A stretch of 64,000 nucleotides of DNA, from assembly GCA_029582265.1 (NCBI GenBank), contig CM055823.1, positions 8,964,821 to 9,028,820 on the forward strand. Direction: 5' to 3'. Positions 9,332 to 20,340 of the stretch are shown here, in pieces (within the stretch, counting starts at the first letter, position 1; every line of letters begins with the position of its first letter). The DNA is from Zoroaster sp. YZ-2022. Lineage: Eukaryota > Echinodermata > Asteroidea > Forcipulatida > Zoroasteridae. The notes beneath the pieces were generated by a model. It worked only from the letters and a program-made list of their open reading frames with translations, was not told where the DNA came from and did no database searches. The position numbers and the translations under genes are program-made.

Positions 9332-9630
9332 TTAACCCTAACCCTCCAGGGTATTTTGGCTAGAAACCCTGCCAGACGCATCAGATTGCATGACTTGACT
9401 GCCCAGTGCAGCAAAATCCATCAGGTCACAAATCTCAAGGCCGAACTGCCTCAGAGTCTGTGGTCACCAAACGCAGCAGGATACAACTCTGGCATTGTTC
9501 AATGGGACCAGCTCTCAATAGCCTCAGACTTGGCTGCTTATGCACTGGTGTTGACAGCTGAATGCATCAAAGCGCACCAGACTTTTCCACCTGATGCACT
9601 GTGCTGCGTCTGGCAGGGTTAGGGTTTTAA
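9332..9630. mobile_element. TTAA MITE with CCCTAACCC termini
   Basis: Left end TTAACCCTAACCCTCCAGGG followed by TATTTTGGCTAGAAA; right end reverse complemented TTAAAACCCTAACCCTGCC. The inner words CCCTGCCAGACGCA occur in both ends. It is a nonautonomous element of the same family as 58155-58561 and the fragment at 34081-34164. The telomere-like CCCTAA words belong to its termini. A TTTA microsatellite sits just before it at about 9273-9297. Confidence 0.65.
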
Positions 9631-10597
9631 TGGTAACTTATGTTGATTATCTTCCACTGAATTGGTTTTACAAAGCACACTTCCTTCAAACAAACACTAT
9701 ATTATTATAATTTATATGGTAATTCAGGAAAACGCGTATATCATTACATGTACATGTATATGGCTCACTTCTTTTAGAAAGGAACAAGAGCTATGGAATT
9801 TATCGTGTGACTTTGGAATAGTCAGGTCATGGGCAACGGAAAAGTAAGAATTGCTTTCATTTTCTAGTGAAAATTACCCCTTAAACATCTTCCTCTAGCT
9901 TAACGCCATAATTTAAGAAACAAATTTACAACGAAATAAAGAAAACAACTTTAAAATGTAATGAACAAACACACAAGGGAAAACGACTTTAGGTCCTTAC
10001 ACACAGGGAATGTACACTTTTGATAATTAAAAGGAATACAACATTACTGAATTATAATCTAAAAATATCCTGAGAAATTATTGTGTCTGATATGCTGTCA
10101 TTATTGACCAAACGTGAAATGTATTACATACATGAAATGGATCAAAGCCATCATAAATTTATACCTACAGTACATACGTATATAAGAATGAATGAAAAGT
10201 ATTTTCGTTCTTTCCTCGTTAATTAATGACATTGAAATGAGATGAAACTTTCACTTGTTGGTTTCTTTACATCTCGTGATCAAGTATGGATGCATTTACA
10301 GACATTGGATGGTTTCTGTACGTCTCTCTTGATTCTTATCAAGTATGGATGCATTTACAAACATTTTACCAATGAAAATGATGTCCTTATTGGAAATGAT
10401 GTTTCTAAAAATGTATTCAATTCTATTTCACCTTCACTAAGCTCGTTCGTCACAGAATTTCATTTTAATAATGAATAATTCAAGTTTGATTTTAGCGTGC
10501 CCATATCAAAAGAAAGATGATTTAATAACAACTGGATTTTTAGAGCGCCAAATTGCCAAAAGAATCTACTCAGATATACATGTATATACCCATTTAT
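9631..10597. other. AT-rich sequence, no gene seen
   Basis: Only short unsupported frames. A direct repeat of tatcaagtatggatgcattt-type sequence occurs twice near 10275-10360. Confidence 0.4.
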
Positions 10598-10757
10598 TCT
10601 TCTAGGCGAAGAGGAGCATGTGTACTGTACAGTGAATGTCTTGCTCAAACAGACAAAAGTACCATGGTCGCAGCCAGGATTCGAACCCACATTCTGACGA
10701 CTCAGCCATAAGAACACAAGTCTGATGTGCTAAACTACTCAGCCATGGCACCACACA
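10598..10757 (-). repeat. tRNA-derived SINE (type 1), 5' part
   Basis: Read on the minus strand it has an A-box-like tggctgagtagtttagcaca, a B box ggttcgaatcc, and the start of the shared body (gagcaagaca). The same type is at 36910, 38359 and 57358. Only the tRNA-related part and about 50 nt of body remain. Confidence 0.75.
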
Positions 10758-11732
10758 TTTTATCAATGGAAAAAGAAGAAAAAAATTGGAATTTACTCTG
10801 TCCTTTTCCCCGAACTCAATTTTCTACCTTAATGAGTTTTTATGGTTTTACAATTGAAAAAATTCCGTTTTAATTAAAAATGTACCTGAAAGACATTTCT
10901 TCTTTTTGATGAACTATTATCATAATTTATTTGTTCAAGAAGGGTGCCGATTGGCATCTTTCATACATGTGTATTAACACTGTTCTATTTAATGGAGGTA
11001 TACTTAAATGTGTCAGTCAATACAGGCAGCCGATTACATAAAAAGTTTTATGGATTTTGTCTACAAAAGAAATCTTTGTTAAATCATTTTAAGAGTAATG
11101 TAATTTCAATATGTATTTGGATTTAAAATAAAAACTGTAAATAGAGCAAGGATGTGTATTTAGGTGGTCGGCTTTTCAGCCGAACAACTATTGTAATTGT
11201 TCCGTTTTTTTTATATTTTTTTTTTTACTTCTCCTTCTTCTTCTTCTCCTTAACTCTTCTCTACATCGAAAGTGGAAGTTAACAATTTCACACAACCTTG
11301 AAACTTCACACATATAAAGACCTTATCATGTAGATCAATCTAGTTACGTCATGATAACGTCATCAGGTATCAAATTACAAGCCATTTAAGTTTTAAAAAT
11401 GACCATTTGCTATCGACTGTATATCAAAATATACTAAAGCTATGATGTTCATAATCTGGGATCTGATAGATCAAGGCTTAGGCAACATTTGAAAAGTTAA
11501 CGTCAAAATCGTCTGACATTTGCTTCCGGTCGTACCAGAAGGTCAAAGTTTTGATTTGTTTGTTTTCTTCAAAATTCCTTTTCTGGGCCAAAATCCCATT
11601 GTTTACAAACCGCAGAGACTGAGATCGTTATCTACTGGAAAACAGCTGGCGGTCTTCACGGGGACGTTTGCGGTGTCACAGGCTAAAGCTCTTGCAGGAT
11701 AAAATATATTTTATAGATGTGTGGTTGGGCGT
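10758..11732. other. No gene seen; CTT-rich tract and short hairpin
   Basis: Contains the hairpin ggtcggcttttcagccgaac near 11165 followed by T-rich and CTT-rich runs (11200-11260). A related hairpin (gtcagccgaacaac...gtcggctgac) appears near 27110-27140. No coding signal. Confidence 0.4.
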
Positions 11733-12902
11733 TTAACCCTTTCAGTCTAGCACCCGGGATATCCCGGGTCGATCACGTTACACTTCCTCAGGGTCCCGCT
11801 CCCGGGATATCCCGGGTTGCGCGGTCGCTGTACTTTTGCGTCCACTGCGCGCGCTGGTACCATAAGCGCTATGAACTAAACAATACAGCTGTATGGACCT
11901 GATGATTTGCGCCCTCTTTTGATATATTTGTTGAGATTGTTTGCCGCTAGCATCCAGGACTTTCAGGCGGTTTTGTGTGCAAGATGGATGCCTCGTCAGC
12001 CGAATGACGGAATGCCCTACGCGCGCTGAGATTTCCTTCCAGAATTTGACGTTTTCCTCTTCGGTGTTGTCCTTTTCTGACACATGTAGGTTTCGCAAAG
12101 ATAAAATTGATTACTCAGGAGTGTAGATAAATTATTGATTTGAAGAAATTATAATTTTTGGGGTGTTTTTATCGTGATATTTTACGATTTTTCATGTCTG
12201 TACTGATGATGCATGTAACGTAACGTTAACGTTTACATTTGTGTAAAGAATGCACTTATTCCCAATGATTTACATCCTCTCCTCCTACTTGTACATAGTC
12301 TTTGGCACTATAAGGTTTACATTTGAGTGCAGTTACCTTTGAAATTATAAAATTAAAAACAAATAAACATTTGGGAGGAATCTTATCAAACAAAAATCAC
12401 GAAGACGTGCAGATAAAAGTACAGTTGTAATCAAAGCAAAAGTAAACAAACTTTCAATATGGCGGCCGCCATAGATGTAAAGTTTGTTGTTCATGTTTAT
12501 GAAGGCTAATGCTTATAATCATTCTAGTTATGTACATTGAGGCATTTTGTGATCTTCATTTTCCAGTCAAGCCATTTTTTTTTTTTAATGTATATGTATA
12601 TATTACTTTTTAGATCATCCCAGAATAAAAAAAACAATAAAATAGACAGAAACTTATTATATTGTACAACTTCCGGTTTAACAGGAAGTCAGAGGTCATC
12701 AAGGTCACTGAGGTCAAAAAATGGTCAGGAAATTATTGACAATCATTTGGTAAACAATGTGTTCATATATTGTTGGAAAATAAAGAAGGGCATTTTTTTA
12801 ATGATTTTTCAAACATAAACATACAAATTGTTTTGTTTTAAAGAAAGTATGTGGGATAATGAGGGTAATTGTGTACAAAGACAATGGGACTCAAAGGGTT
12901 AA
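11733..12902. mobile_element. TTAA-flanked nonautonomous piggyBac-like element
   Basis: Ends are TTAACCCTTTCAGTCTAGCA and, reverse complemented, TTAACCCTTTGAGTCCC; TTAA at 11733-11736 and 12899-12902. It shares the CCCTTT terminus with the coding piggyBac at 22261. Near the left end a palindrome CCCGGGATATCCCGGG occurs twice, at 11753-11768 and 11801-11816, a possible pair of protein-binding sites. A second short palindrome, tatggcggccgccata, lies near 12459. No transposase domain is recognisable. Confidence 0.65.
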
Positions 12903-13819
12903 GCCAATAACGGATGCGCTACAATTTTTCTAAAACCATAGATCGTATTAACTTAATACTGCAGTGTCATTTTTGTACGAATGGAAAGGGCTGTTGAAAA
13001 AGCCAATACCAAAAAGCTATTTCTTTGAAATGAGTAAGGCAACTTACTTTTGAAAACAATCTTAAGTCACATTTTAACAATGATCCCAATTGATGAGGAC
13101 ATCAATTACCGTCACTTCCAAACACCTTGAGTTTGTTCACAAACTCTGAATTTCTAGTTAAGTATTATATCTGTAATTATGTGACTTGCTTAAATCATAC
13201 GGCAAACTTGAATAAAAAAATGATTTCCAATCCACGACCGTTTTCGTGCCAAACTGCGATTTGCTTATATTTTAAGAACAAAATTGCATTGATGATGTAC
13301 AATTCCTTTACAAAGAAATAAGAAAAGACGAATTCATATATCCAAACAACTTTCTAACTAATTATTGCTTTAGTGTGGCAGTCACGATACACTGTATGTA
13401 CATATGTCAACCCTACCGACCCTATAACGTCGTCCTCGACCGATGTCAACGACCGCGGTCTAGTATGAGAAGGCCAACAGGGCAGTAAAATATTGTAAAC
13501 GTCACTTTCCACTGAGGGAAAGAAATTGTCCTACGTTTAAATATCACCTTCCTGATGTTGCCCTTGCAAAGTCACCCCTTCAGTGGACAAAATAACCCAA
13601 GTATTAGCCATAAAGTGTGTACTAATAACACTGAAAATATACTGTTGCCCGAGTTAATGTTATATTTTTGTTCCCCCTTTTTTATTTGAGACAAAAGTGG
13701 CTCGATTAAAATGACTTTTTACAATATTTTACATTGGGTTGAGATAATAAAACTGATGTTATTTAGCTTACTAATGTCTAAATGACGTAAACTCTCTAAA
13801 AATGAGCAAAGTTCAGTTA
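12903..13819. other. No gene seen
   Basis: AT-rich unique sequence without recognisable coding or repeat structure. Confidence 0.4.
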
Positions 13820-14198
13820 TTAACCCTCCTATGCCCAGGCTGAAATTTGGCCCAGTCAGCACGGCACTCACAGACAGTCACTTGAGTATTTTTGGTTGCA
13901 TTGCCAATTAGTAGGTCAAACCACAGAGTCATACAGAGCTGTGTATGTACTGTCGAGTGGTTTTGGTTTGACCTCCTAGCCACATGTCCTTGCATTTATT
14001 TGAGTGCACTGCACAAAGTCAATGGGTTGGGAGTTACATACAAATTTTGAGTGTATTTCAGTGCACTGCACAAAGTCAATGGGTTGGGAGTTACATACAA
14101 ATTTTGAGTGTATTTGAGTGCACTGCACAAAGTCTATGGGTTAAGAGAGACATAAACATTTTGAGTGTCTTTGAGTGTTAAACCTATAGGAGGGTTAA
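13820..14198. mobile_element. TTAA MITE with internal 56-bp repeats
   Basis: Left end TTAACCCTCCTATGCCCAGG; right end reverse complemented TTAACCCTCCTATAGG, so 13 bp are identical and TTAA occurs at both boundaries. Inside, a unit of about 56 bp containing gagtgcactgcacaaagtca is repeated three times (14001-14165). Nonautonomous piggyBac-like element. Confidence 0.7.
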
Positions 14199-14335
14199 TA
14201 GTTTCTTGATGCTCCTTTATAAATCACGCACGGAGATCACATTCTCACTCTTACATTCTCATGCAACGTATAGTGATCCTATGGGGATTATATAAAGCTT
14301 ATAACAACCAGAGCAGCTTGGGACAATGGAGTAAG

Positions 14336-14530
14336 GGACAGCGACGTAGCCATGGGGGGCCTGGGGGGGGCACGCCCCCACAAATTTCCAGTGCCCCCCC
14401 CCAGGTGCCCCCACGAAAAATCCTCATAGTGCCCCAAAAAACAGGAAAGAAAAGGGGAAAAACCCATACCCTTGGGGCCCCCCACTGAAAAGCAATGCCC
14501 CCTGTGCCCCCACTGTAAGGGAGATTGGCA
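14336..14530. repeat. G/C-run-rich transposon fragment
   Basis: The segment agccatggggggcctggggg...gcccccacaa resembles the G/C-run termini of many invertebrate DNA elements. No partner end or target duplication could be defined. Open frames in it come from the composition. Confidence 0.35.
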
Positions 14531-14589
14531 GGAAACCTATAAATTGGGCGCAACTCCTCAACAATAAGAACCTAGCTCTACTACTATAG

Positions 14590-15630
14590 GTGGCGGTAAA
14601 GGGAAGGTACAATGTTGGTGATATTGGGAAAAATGTTTTCTTTCCCTTTAAAAGTTGTAGGTTTGGTTGGATTATTTATTCAGTAATACAACATCTCAAA
14701 ATATCACAGCACAAGCAATCAACAAAAACAAATTAAAGACAGAAAACATCTTGATAGATCAGGACAACTCACGAAGCCTTACAAAATCTGTTTATATTGA
14801 GGGAAAGGTACAAGGTACATTGGTAATTACCCGAGTACAAAATTACACAATTATTTTTAGAAAGCTAGCTTGATGTAAAGTTGGTAGATACCAATTATCC
14901 TGACATATTATGTCTGATGTGTTCTGATATCAGAAAAAATACACAAAAATAGTTGACAACTTTTTGCTCCAAGTCTTTTCATAAAATATTGTGAATGTTT
15001 TTTCACACTTTTCTCATGACTTGGACTCCGTATTGAGCCGACACATTCACAGATTGGTTGTTTTATGTTTCCATGGAAGCAGTTTTGCCAACATTGCCAA
15101 TGTTGTACCTTCCTAGAATATCAATGTATAGGTGACGGAAAGAATGTCGTATCCGACCGCCACTTTTAAAGGTTTTGGGGGGAATATTTATACAGCCACT
15201 AACTAGTTAAAAAATTATTCTATTGATTTTTCGGGGTACAGAAAGCGAAATCTATCTTTAAAATGCACTTTTATGATGGTTTTCGGACATTATTTCCCTT
15301 CTAAAAACATTCTCCCCTTCAGAAAATAGAAGGATCATATTATAGTTGCCACTGCACATACACAATGACTACATGTATGTTGGTCACTAACAGTGTTACA
15401 GGCCTTGACAAGATCAGACTGATATTATCAGTGATAATGACCAAGGAAGTCATCGTATACCAAAAATGCCTGATTTTTCATGAAATAAATATTCTGGAAT
15501 AATTTGAAGTATATGTCCATCATCATCTATACGTTCTCCACCTCACTGGGTTGGTAAGATTACATTATTGTTTATATTGAATGAGAAAAAGTGGCGGTCG
15601 GATACAACATTCTACCCTAGGTGACTAACT
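14590..15630. repeat. Two inverted-repeat pairs
   Basis: Sequence near 14596-14630 (ggtaaagggaaggtacaatg) recurs inverted near 15085-15112, and the sequence ending gtatccgaccgccactttt (15131-15166) recurs inverted at 15589-15630. These look like termini of one or two MITEs. The word caatgttgtacctt also appears at 36173. The interval holds no recognisable gene. Confidence 0.5.
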
Positions 15631-15790
15631 AACAAGTAATAAGTATAGTTGCCGGCACAATATCCCCAATGTATCTCTGTAAAGAATAACTTCCCTACTC
15701 TATGATATCTCCAAATTCATAGTGTCACACACAGAGAACACAGTTGAGGCCACAGTGTGACGACTGGGTGGAATTCTGTGTGTTCACACA

Positions 15791-15906
15791 CTCTAAAAGT
15801 TTTAAATTGAAATTCACTCTAACCGATTGAAACTAGTGACAAATTATGAACAATGTGTCATTAGTTTCAATCGGTTAGAGTGAATTTCAATTTAAAACTT
15901 TAAGAG
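15791..15906. repeat. Long hairpin (about 48-nt arms)
   Basis: The left arm CTCTAAAAGTTTTAAATTG... and the right arm are reverse complements over nearly 50 nt with two or three mismatches and a loop of about 15-20 nt. The outer sequence (cacagtgtgacg / cactgtgtgacg) is also similar on both sides. Likely a foldback MITE; no clean target duplication found. Confidence 0.7.
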
Positions 15907-17249
15907 ATTGCAGAGGTTTCACTGTGTGACGAAACTGTGAAATTTTTATAAGGGTATCCTCAATTTACCCTAAATGACGCACCTACATGTACATGTAAGG
16001 TTATATAATCAACTGGACAGTAACTTACATTTTCATGTACAAAAGAAATTAGCAGTTTGGTGTTTCAGTTTGTTTCAGTGAAGGATTCTCTTGTAAAATG
16101 CTGAATTTCAATGCATGATTATATGCGTGGACGTCTTGAGTGGTCGTCAGAATTGTGGTCATCAAAAAATTGATGTTGATATAATGACTCACCCCCAAAC
16201 TGTTAAACTAAAGTTGATGGGGGCACAGAAAATGTACCCAAGAAGAAAAACAGTTGAATCAATGTTTCATCTTATTCCAGATGGTTGTAAAATTGTTTTT
16301 AATCTTGAAAATAAAAATATTGTTCTAGATTTTAAAAATAAAATGGTATAATTTGGAGCTCTCAAAACATTTAATTAAATTCTTTAACGACCAATAAAAT
16401 GGAAGGTGGTTAAAATTTTTGCAAAAAGTACTTTAAAACTTTGAAATGTGTAAAAATTATGTTAACATTTTGTCAAATAAGAGATTTCTTTTCATAACCA
16501 TGATATTAATGTTTCATTTTCTCAATAATTTTCCACTGCCGACGAAATAAACACCAACGAATTAAGGACTCTTCGTTCGCTTCTTCTAAAGGAATGTGTC
16601 CATTTTGAGGATCATTATTTCTTTAAAAAATCATTGCAAATGCAAAGCATCCATATCTTTTGGTTTCCACAGACAACAGCTTGTTGACGGCATAGAACAA
16701 TAAAATCACAGATGTTCGTGGAAAAAAAATTGAGGTCATGTAAATCCCTTACTATTTTCATATTTGCATCAAGTAAAATCAGTGGTTAAACAACTTTTTC
16801 CACTTTCACAAGCACTAACTTTCCAGTAAATCATACAATTTCAGTGTGATTTTTATTTTTGTAACAAGTTTGACTTGGATAAGTTTATCATATGCAACCA
16901 TTAATACGCCATAGTTTTGTAAGTTTTCTGAGAAATGCTAAGCCAAAGGTAAGTGCGTCATTTCACGAGTGCGGCGAATTACGTACAAACTACAAGGACG
17001 ATATACATGGATGGAGATGGAGTAAGGAATTCCTTCCTCCAGACCAAATAGTATTTGAAATACTCACCACTCGTTGCTGACTCTACAGTCTTCTGACTGA
17101 TCTAAGCACTGCTGAGTTAAGACGAAGTTCGGCCTCGTACGCTATTATTAATGAAATAGCTGCACGACTTCGGTGAGAATTGACTACACTCGCCCGGTCG
17201 GTGCCTGTATTGGAACTAAAATGGGATTCCCCTCGCGCGCCCTCTAGAC
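15907..17249. other. No gene recognised
   Basis: AT-rich. A 78-codon open frame at 16115-16351 has no recognisable domain. Sequence around 16900-17230 is less AT-rich but shows no supported exon. Confidence 0.4.
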
Positions 17250-17299
17250 CAAAGAGTAAAGATTCAATGAGTAAAGACTCAATGAGTAAAGACTCAATG
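17250..17299. repeat. 15-bp minisatellite, reverse orientation
   Basis: About three copies of gagtaaagactcaat, the reverse complement of the array starting at 17628. The next 40 bases (ttctaaaggccccgaatttg) recur at 17504, before a second TAA run. Confidence 0.75.
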
Positions 17300-17337
17300 T
17301 TCTAAAGGCCCCGAATTTGTTAGAATTTAAAATAACA

Positions 17338-17339
<2 letters not shown>

Positions 17340-17377
<38 letters not shown>

Positions 17378-17533
17378 TAATTAATGTTTTCAGTTTATCA
17401 AATGTTTTCCAATTTAAAACCAATATAAAAACCATCTGTTAATATATTGATGTCAAAGATTGCTGTTGGTGTTAAAATTAAATTTAACAAAATGCCAAAA
17501 TGTTCTAAAGGCCCCGAATTTGTTAGAATTTAA

Positions 17534-17625
<92 letters not shown>
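17340..17625. repeat. Two (TAA)n microsatellites
   Basis: TAA runs at about 17340-17377 and 17533-17625, each preceded by the same 40-nt sequence, indicating a local duplication. Confidence 0.9.
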
Positions 17626-17626
<1 letters not shown>

Positions 17627-17627
17627 T

Positions 17628-18180
17628 CATTCAGTCTTTACTCATTGAGTCTCTTTACTCATTGAGTCTCTTTACTCATTGAATCTTTACTCATTGAATC
17701 TTTACTCATTGAGTCTTTACTCATTGAATCTTTACTCATTGAGTCTTTACTCATTGAATCTTTACTCATTGAGTTTTTACTCATTGAGTCTTTACTCATT
17801 GAATCTTTACTCATTCAGTCTTTACTCATTGCGTCTTTACTCATTGAGTCTTTACTCATTGAGTCTTTACTCATTGAGTCTTTACTCATTGAGTCTTTAC
17901 TCATTGAGTCTTTACTCATTGAATCTTTACTCATTGAGTCTTTACTCATTGAATCTTTACTCATTCAGTCTTTACTCATTGAGTCTTTACTCATTGAGTC
18001 TTTACTCATTGAATCTTTACTCATTGAGTCTTTACTCATTGAGTCTCTTTACTCATTGAATCTTTACTCATTGAGTCTCTTTACTCATTGAATCTTTACT
18101 CATTCAGTCTTTACTCATTGAATCTTTACTCATTCAGTCTTTACTCATTGAGTCTTTACTCATTGAATCTTTACTCATTC
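17628..18180. repeat. 15-bp minisatellite, about 36 copies
   Basis: Unit tctttactcattgag with alternation of gag, gaa and cag in the last triplet, plus a few 17-bp variants (gagtctctttactcatt). Being a multiple of three it keeps a frame open (SLYSL repeats), which I do not take as coding. It ends 20-80 bp before the TATA-like site and start of the next gene. Confidence 0.9.
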
Positions 18181-18201
18181 CGAAATGAGTAGTTATAGGC
18201 C

Positions 18202-18209
18202 TATATAAA
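18202..18209 (+). promoter_or_regulatory. TATA-box-like site
   Basis: tatataaa, about 50 bp upstream of the ATG at 18260 and just after the minisatellite. Position and context fit a core promoter; no other element is visible. Confidence 0.4.
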
Positions 18210-18259
18210 CTATTTCTTCCGTTTCTTGTCAATCGGAGATTAAGCATCAGAGATTCAAC

Positions 18260-18983
18260 ATGAATGTTATTTCTGCTGTCAAACCCCATGCTTGTCACCA
18301 GTGCGGCAAAAGCTTTGGACGGAGATAACCTACGGAGGCATGCAGAACATGTACATAATGAAGAGAAATCTAAAATGGATGAAGTTGACGATGATTCTGA
18401 AATTAAAGCTATCCAATCTGACAATTCTGACATCGATAATTCTGAACCCGGTGTTAAAAAGCGTAGATTTGAAGATTCGGAAATAGAAACTTGTGAAACT
18501 GCTACGCAGGATGAAGACGAAGATTTCGAGGAAGATGATTCAGAATCCGATACGGAGGTGGAATATGACGAATCATCGGAAGAGGATGAGTCTATTTCTG
18601 AACTGGAAGACAATGCCACTTTTCGAGACTGGTTGGAAGAAGTGGCTACTGAAGAGATGTGGTGTGAAAAAAATAAAAAGTACGTCAACGGGGGTATGCG
18701 TGAAGATCAAGCCAAGGAAAAAGCCAATAGGAAAACCCTTTGGGCAGTCAAGCGAATCTTTTTCAACAAATACAAGGATTTTTTGTCAAGTTACCTACAT
18801 CTGAAAGATAATGGGACTCATCAGGATATTGCGGAAGATCTCGAAGAAAAAGTAAATAAAGGCATGGAAGTAAACAAAGCTCTGAACAGAGTAATGCCTA
18901 AACACCATACCAAATTTGACGGACTACTACTTCAACTAAATGAGGATGAAGAGAACGAGGATGAAGAGAACGAGGAAGAGTGA
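18260..18983 (+). pseudogene. C2H2 finger / acidic protein, one frameshift
   Basis: The ATG at 18260 opens MNVISAVKPHACHQCGKSFG; a frameshift near 18319-18325 then moves the reading to DNLRRHAEHVHNEEK, which completes a C2H2 zinc finger (C-x2-C-x12-H-x4-H). After it come an acidic Ser/Asp/Glu-rich region with a basic KKRR patch (a possible nuclear signal), then a more ordered C-terminal part with FRDWLEEVATEEMWCEKN, WAVKRIFFNKYKDFLSSYL and an acidic tail. Total about 240 residues. I do not recognise the family; DNA binding is inferred from the finger. A 22-A tract follows the stop by 40 bases and no intron is visible, so a retroposed origin is possible. The single indel may be real decay or a sequence error. 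Confidence 0.6.
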
Positions 18984-19014
18984 TAATGAAAGACCAGATG
19001 TTTCAGAAAGACTA

Positions 19015-19023
<9 letters not shown>

Positions 19024-19045
<22 letters not shown>
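19024..19045 (+). repeat. Poly(A) tract after the C2H2 gene
   Basis: Twenty-two A residues about 40 bp after the stop at 18983, with no AATAAA signal close before it. It could be the tail of a retroposed copy or a simple repeat. Confidence 0.5.
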
Positions 19046-19720
19046 CATCTATAATAGTGTCTTTTGGTAGGAATAAAAAAATCTATAAAATAACCACCTC
19101 TGTTAGTCTTACAGTAATCCTTTATGGTTATTTTACACTATTACGTTACATTAAGGGCAGTGACAACTTAATTTCGAAGAAAATTAGTGCCTCTGCATGG
19201 GTTCTAAACTTCTGGGTGACTTTCTATTCATCTTTAAATAGACAGTGTATTGTGAACTACAGGCCTGACATTCTAAAGCGGGCCGTTGTTTCATGTAAGT
19301 TAGACAACTGTATTGAGCCCTAATATCCGACTTCATTTACGGTTTCGTTGACAGTACACGCAACGAAATTCCAAGTTCCTGAGCAGTTCATTGAAGCGGA
19401 AATATAATCCAAAACAGTTCGTCCCATGTGCTCGGTATGAACGAGTGAGATGTGTAAATCTATCGTGTTACATTTATTGCAAGGAGTGTAGACTCTTAAT
19501 CCCTGTAAAATTCAGTGTGAGTTGACTTTCTTTTAATTCTATTATATTCCTTATAATTCACTTGACTATCTATTGATTACCCTAGTCCTATACATCCCTC
19601 ATCATTTCCTCTCCCCAAAATCACCATATAACGTGTACAAAATTGACAAGCTAAGTCCAATAGATATTTGATTTACATTGTTTTTATATAGGGATTCTTG
19701 TTTAATGTGCATTTTTCTTG
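19046..19720. other. No gene recognised
   Basis: Short open frame at 19057-19323 without known motifs; otherwise AT-rich unique sequence. Confidence 0.4.
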
Positions 19721-20015
19721 CCACGCGCGCGCCCAGACGTGTCTCAACCAGTATTTTGAGGAGGAGGAGCAATGAGGAGGAGCAGTGCAGTGAGAGTGTT
19801 CCGCATTACGACCAACATTGAGGAGGAGGAGCACACCTCCACGCGCGCGCCCAGACGTGTCTCAACCTATGTGTGCAGCAAATCAGTCCTCTTTGATATG
19901 TGTGGCGCATCACACTACAGTTTGAGGAGGAGGTGGAGGTGGGAAATCCCACCTCAATCCCACCTCAATCCCACCTCCACCTCCTCCTCAAACTGTAGTG
20001 TGATGCTCCACACAT
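19721..20015. repeat. Direct repeats and a long inverted repeat
   Basis: The word cacgcgcgcgcccagacgtg occurs at about 19721 and 19842. At 19897-20011 the arms gcatcacactacagtttgag...ggaggtgg and their reverse complement form a hairpin of about 45-50 nt per arm around cccacctcaat repeats. Repeated gaggaggagg words dominate the strand. Probably a MITE-like structure. Confidence 0.55.
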
Positions 20016-20028
20016 ACTACTCACGCAT

Positions 20029-20340
20029 TTCGTCTTTTTTGTACAAAAAGGGGTACCAAAAATGTACCAAACATCTCTTATAAATATGAATTTTTTATTT
20101 AATAATCATAAAGAACAAGTCTATGCCCACACTTAATTTCCGTTAAGGCAAATTTGGCCCATTAATTAGACCGTGTTTAAAGGGACAAATATTCGAAGGT
20201 GTCTGCACTTTTTCAGGCCTTTTCTCATTTTTTGTACGAAAAGGGGTTCACGAAAAACAAAATGTACCAAACATCTCTCAGAAATATAATTTTTTTATTT
20301 GATAATCATAAAGAATATGTCATTGTCCACACTTAATTTC
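20029..20340. repeat. Tandem duplication of about 110-bp unit
   Basis: The sequence from tttttgtacaaaaaggggt to cccacacttaatttccg (20029-20144) is repeated with changes at 20228-20342, separated by about 85 bp. Confidence 0.7.

Noticed and set aside
9332..9345. Interstitial telomere repeat
   Set aside because: The CCCTAACCC words are the conserved ends of TTAA-flanked MITEs.
17679..18059. Protein of SLYSL repeats
   Set aside because: It is the in-frame translation of a 15-bp minisatellite.
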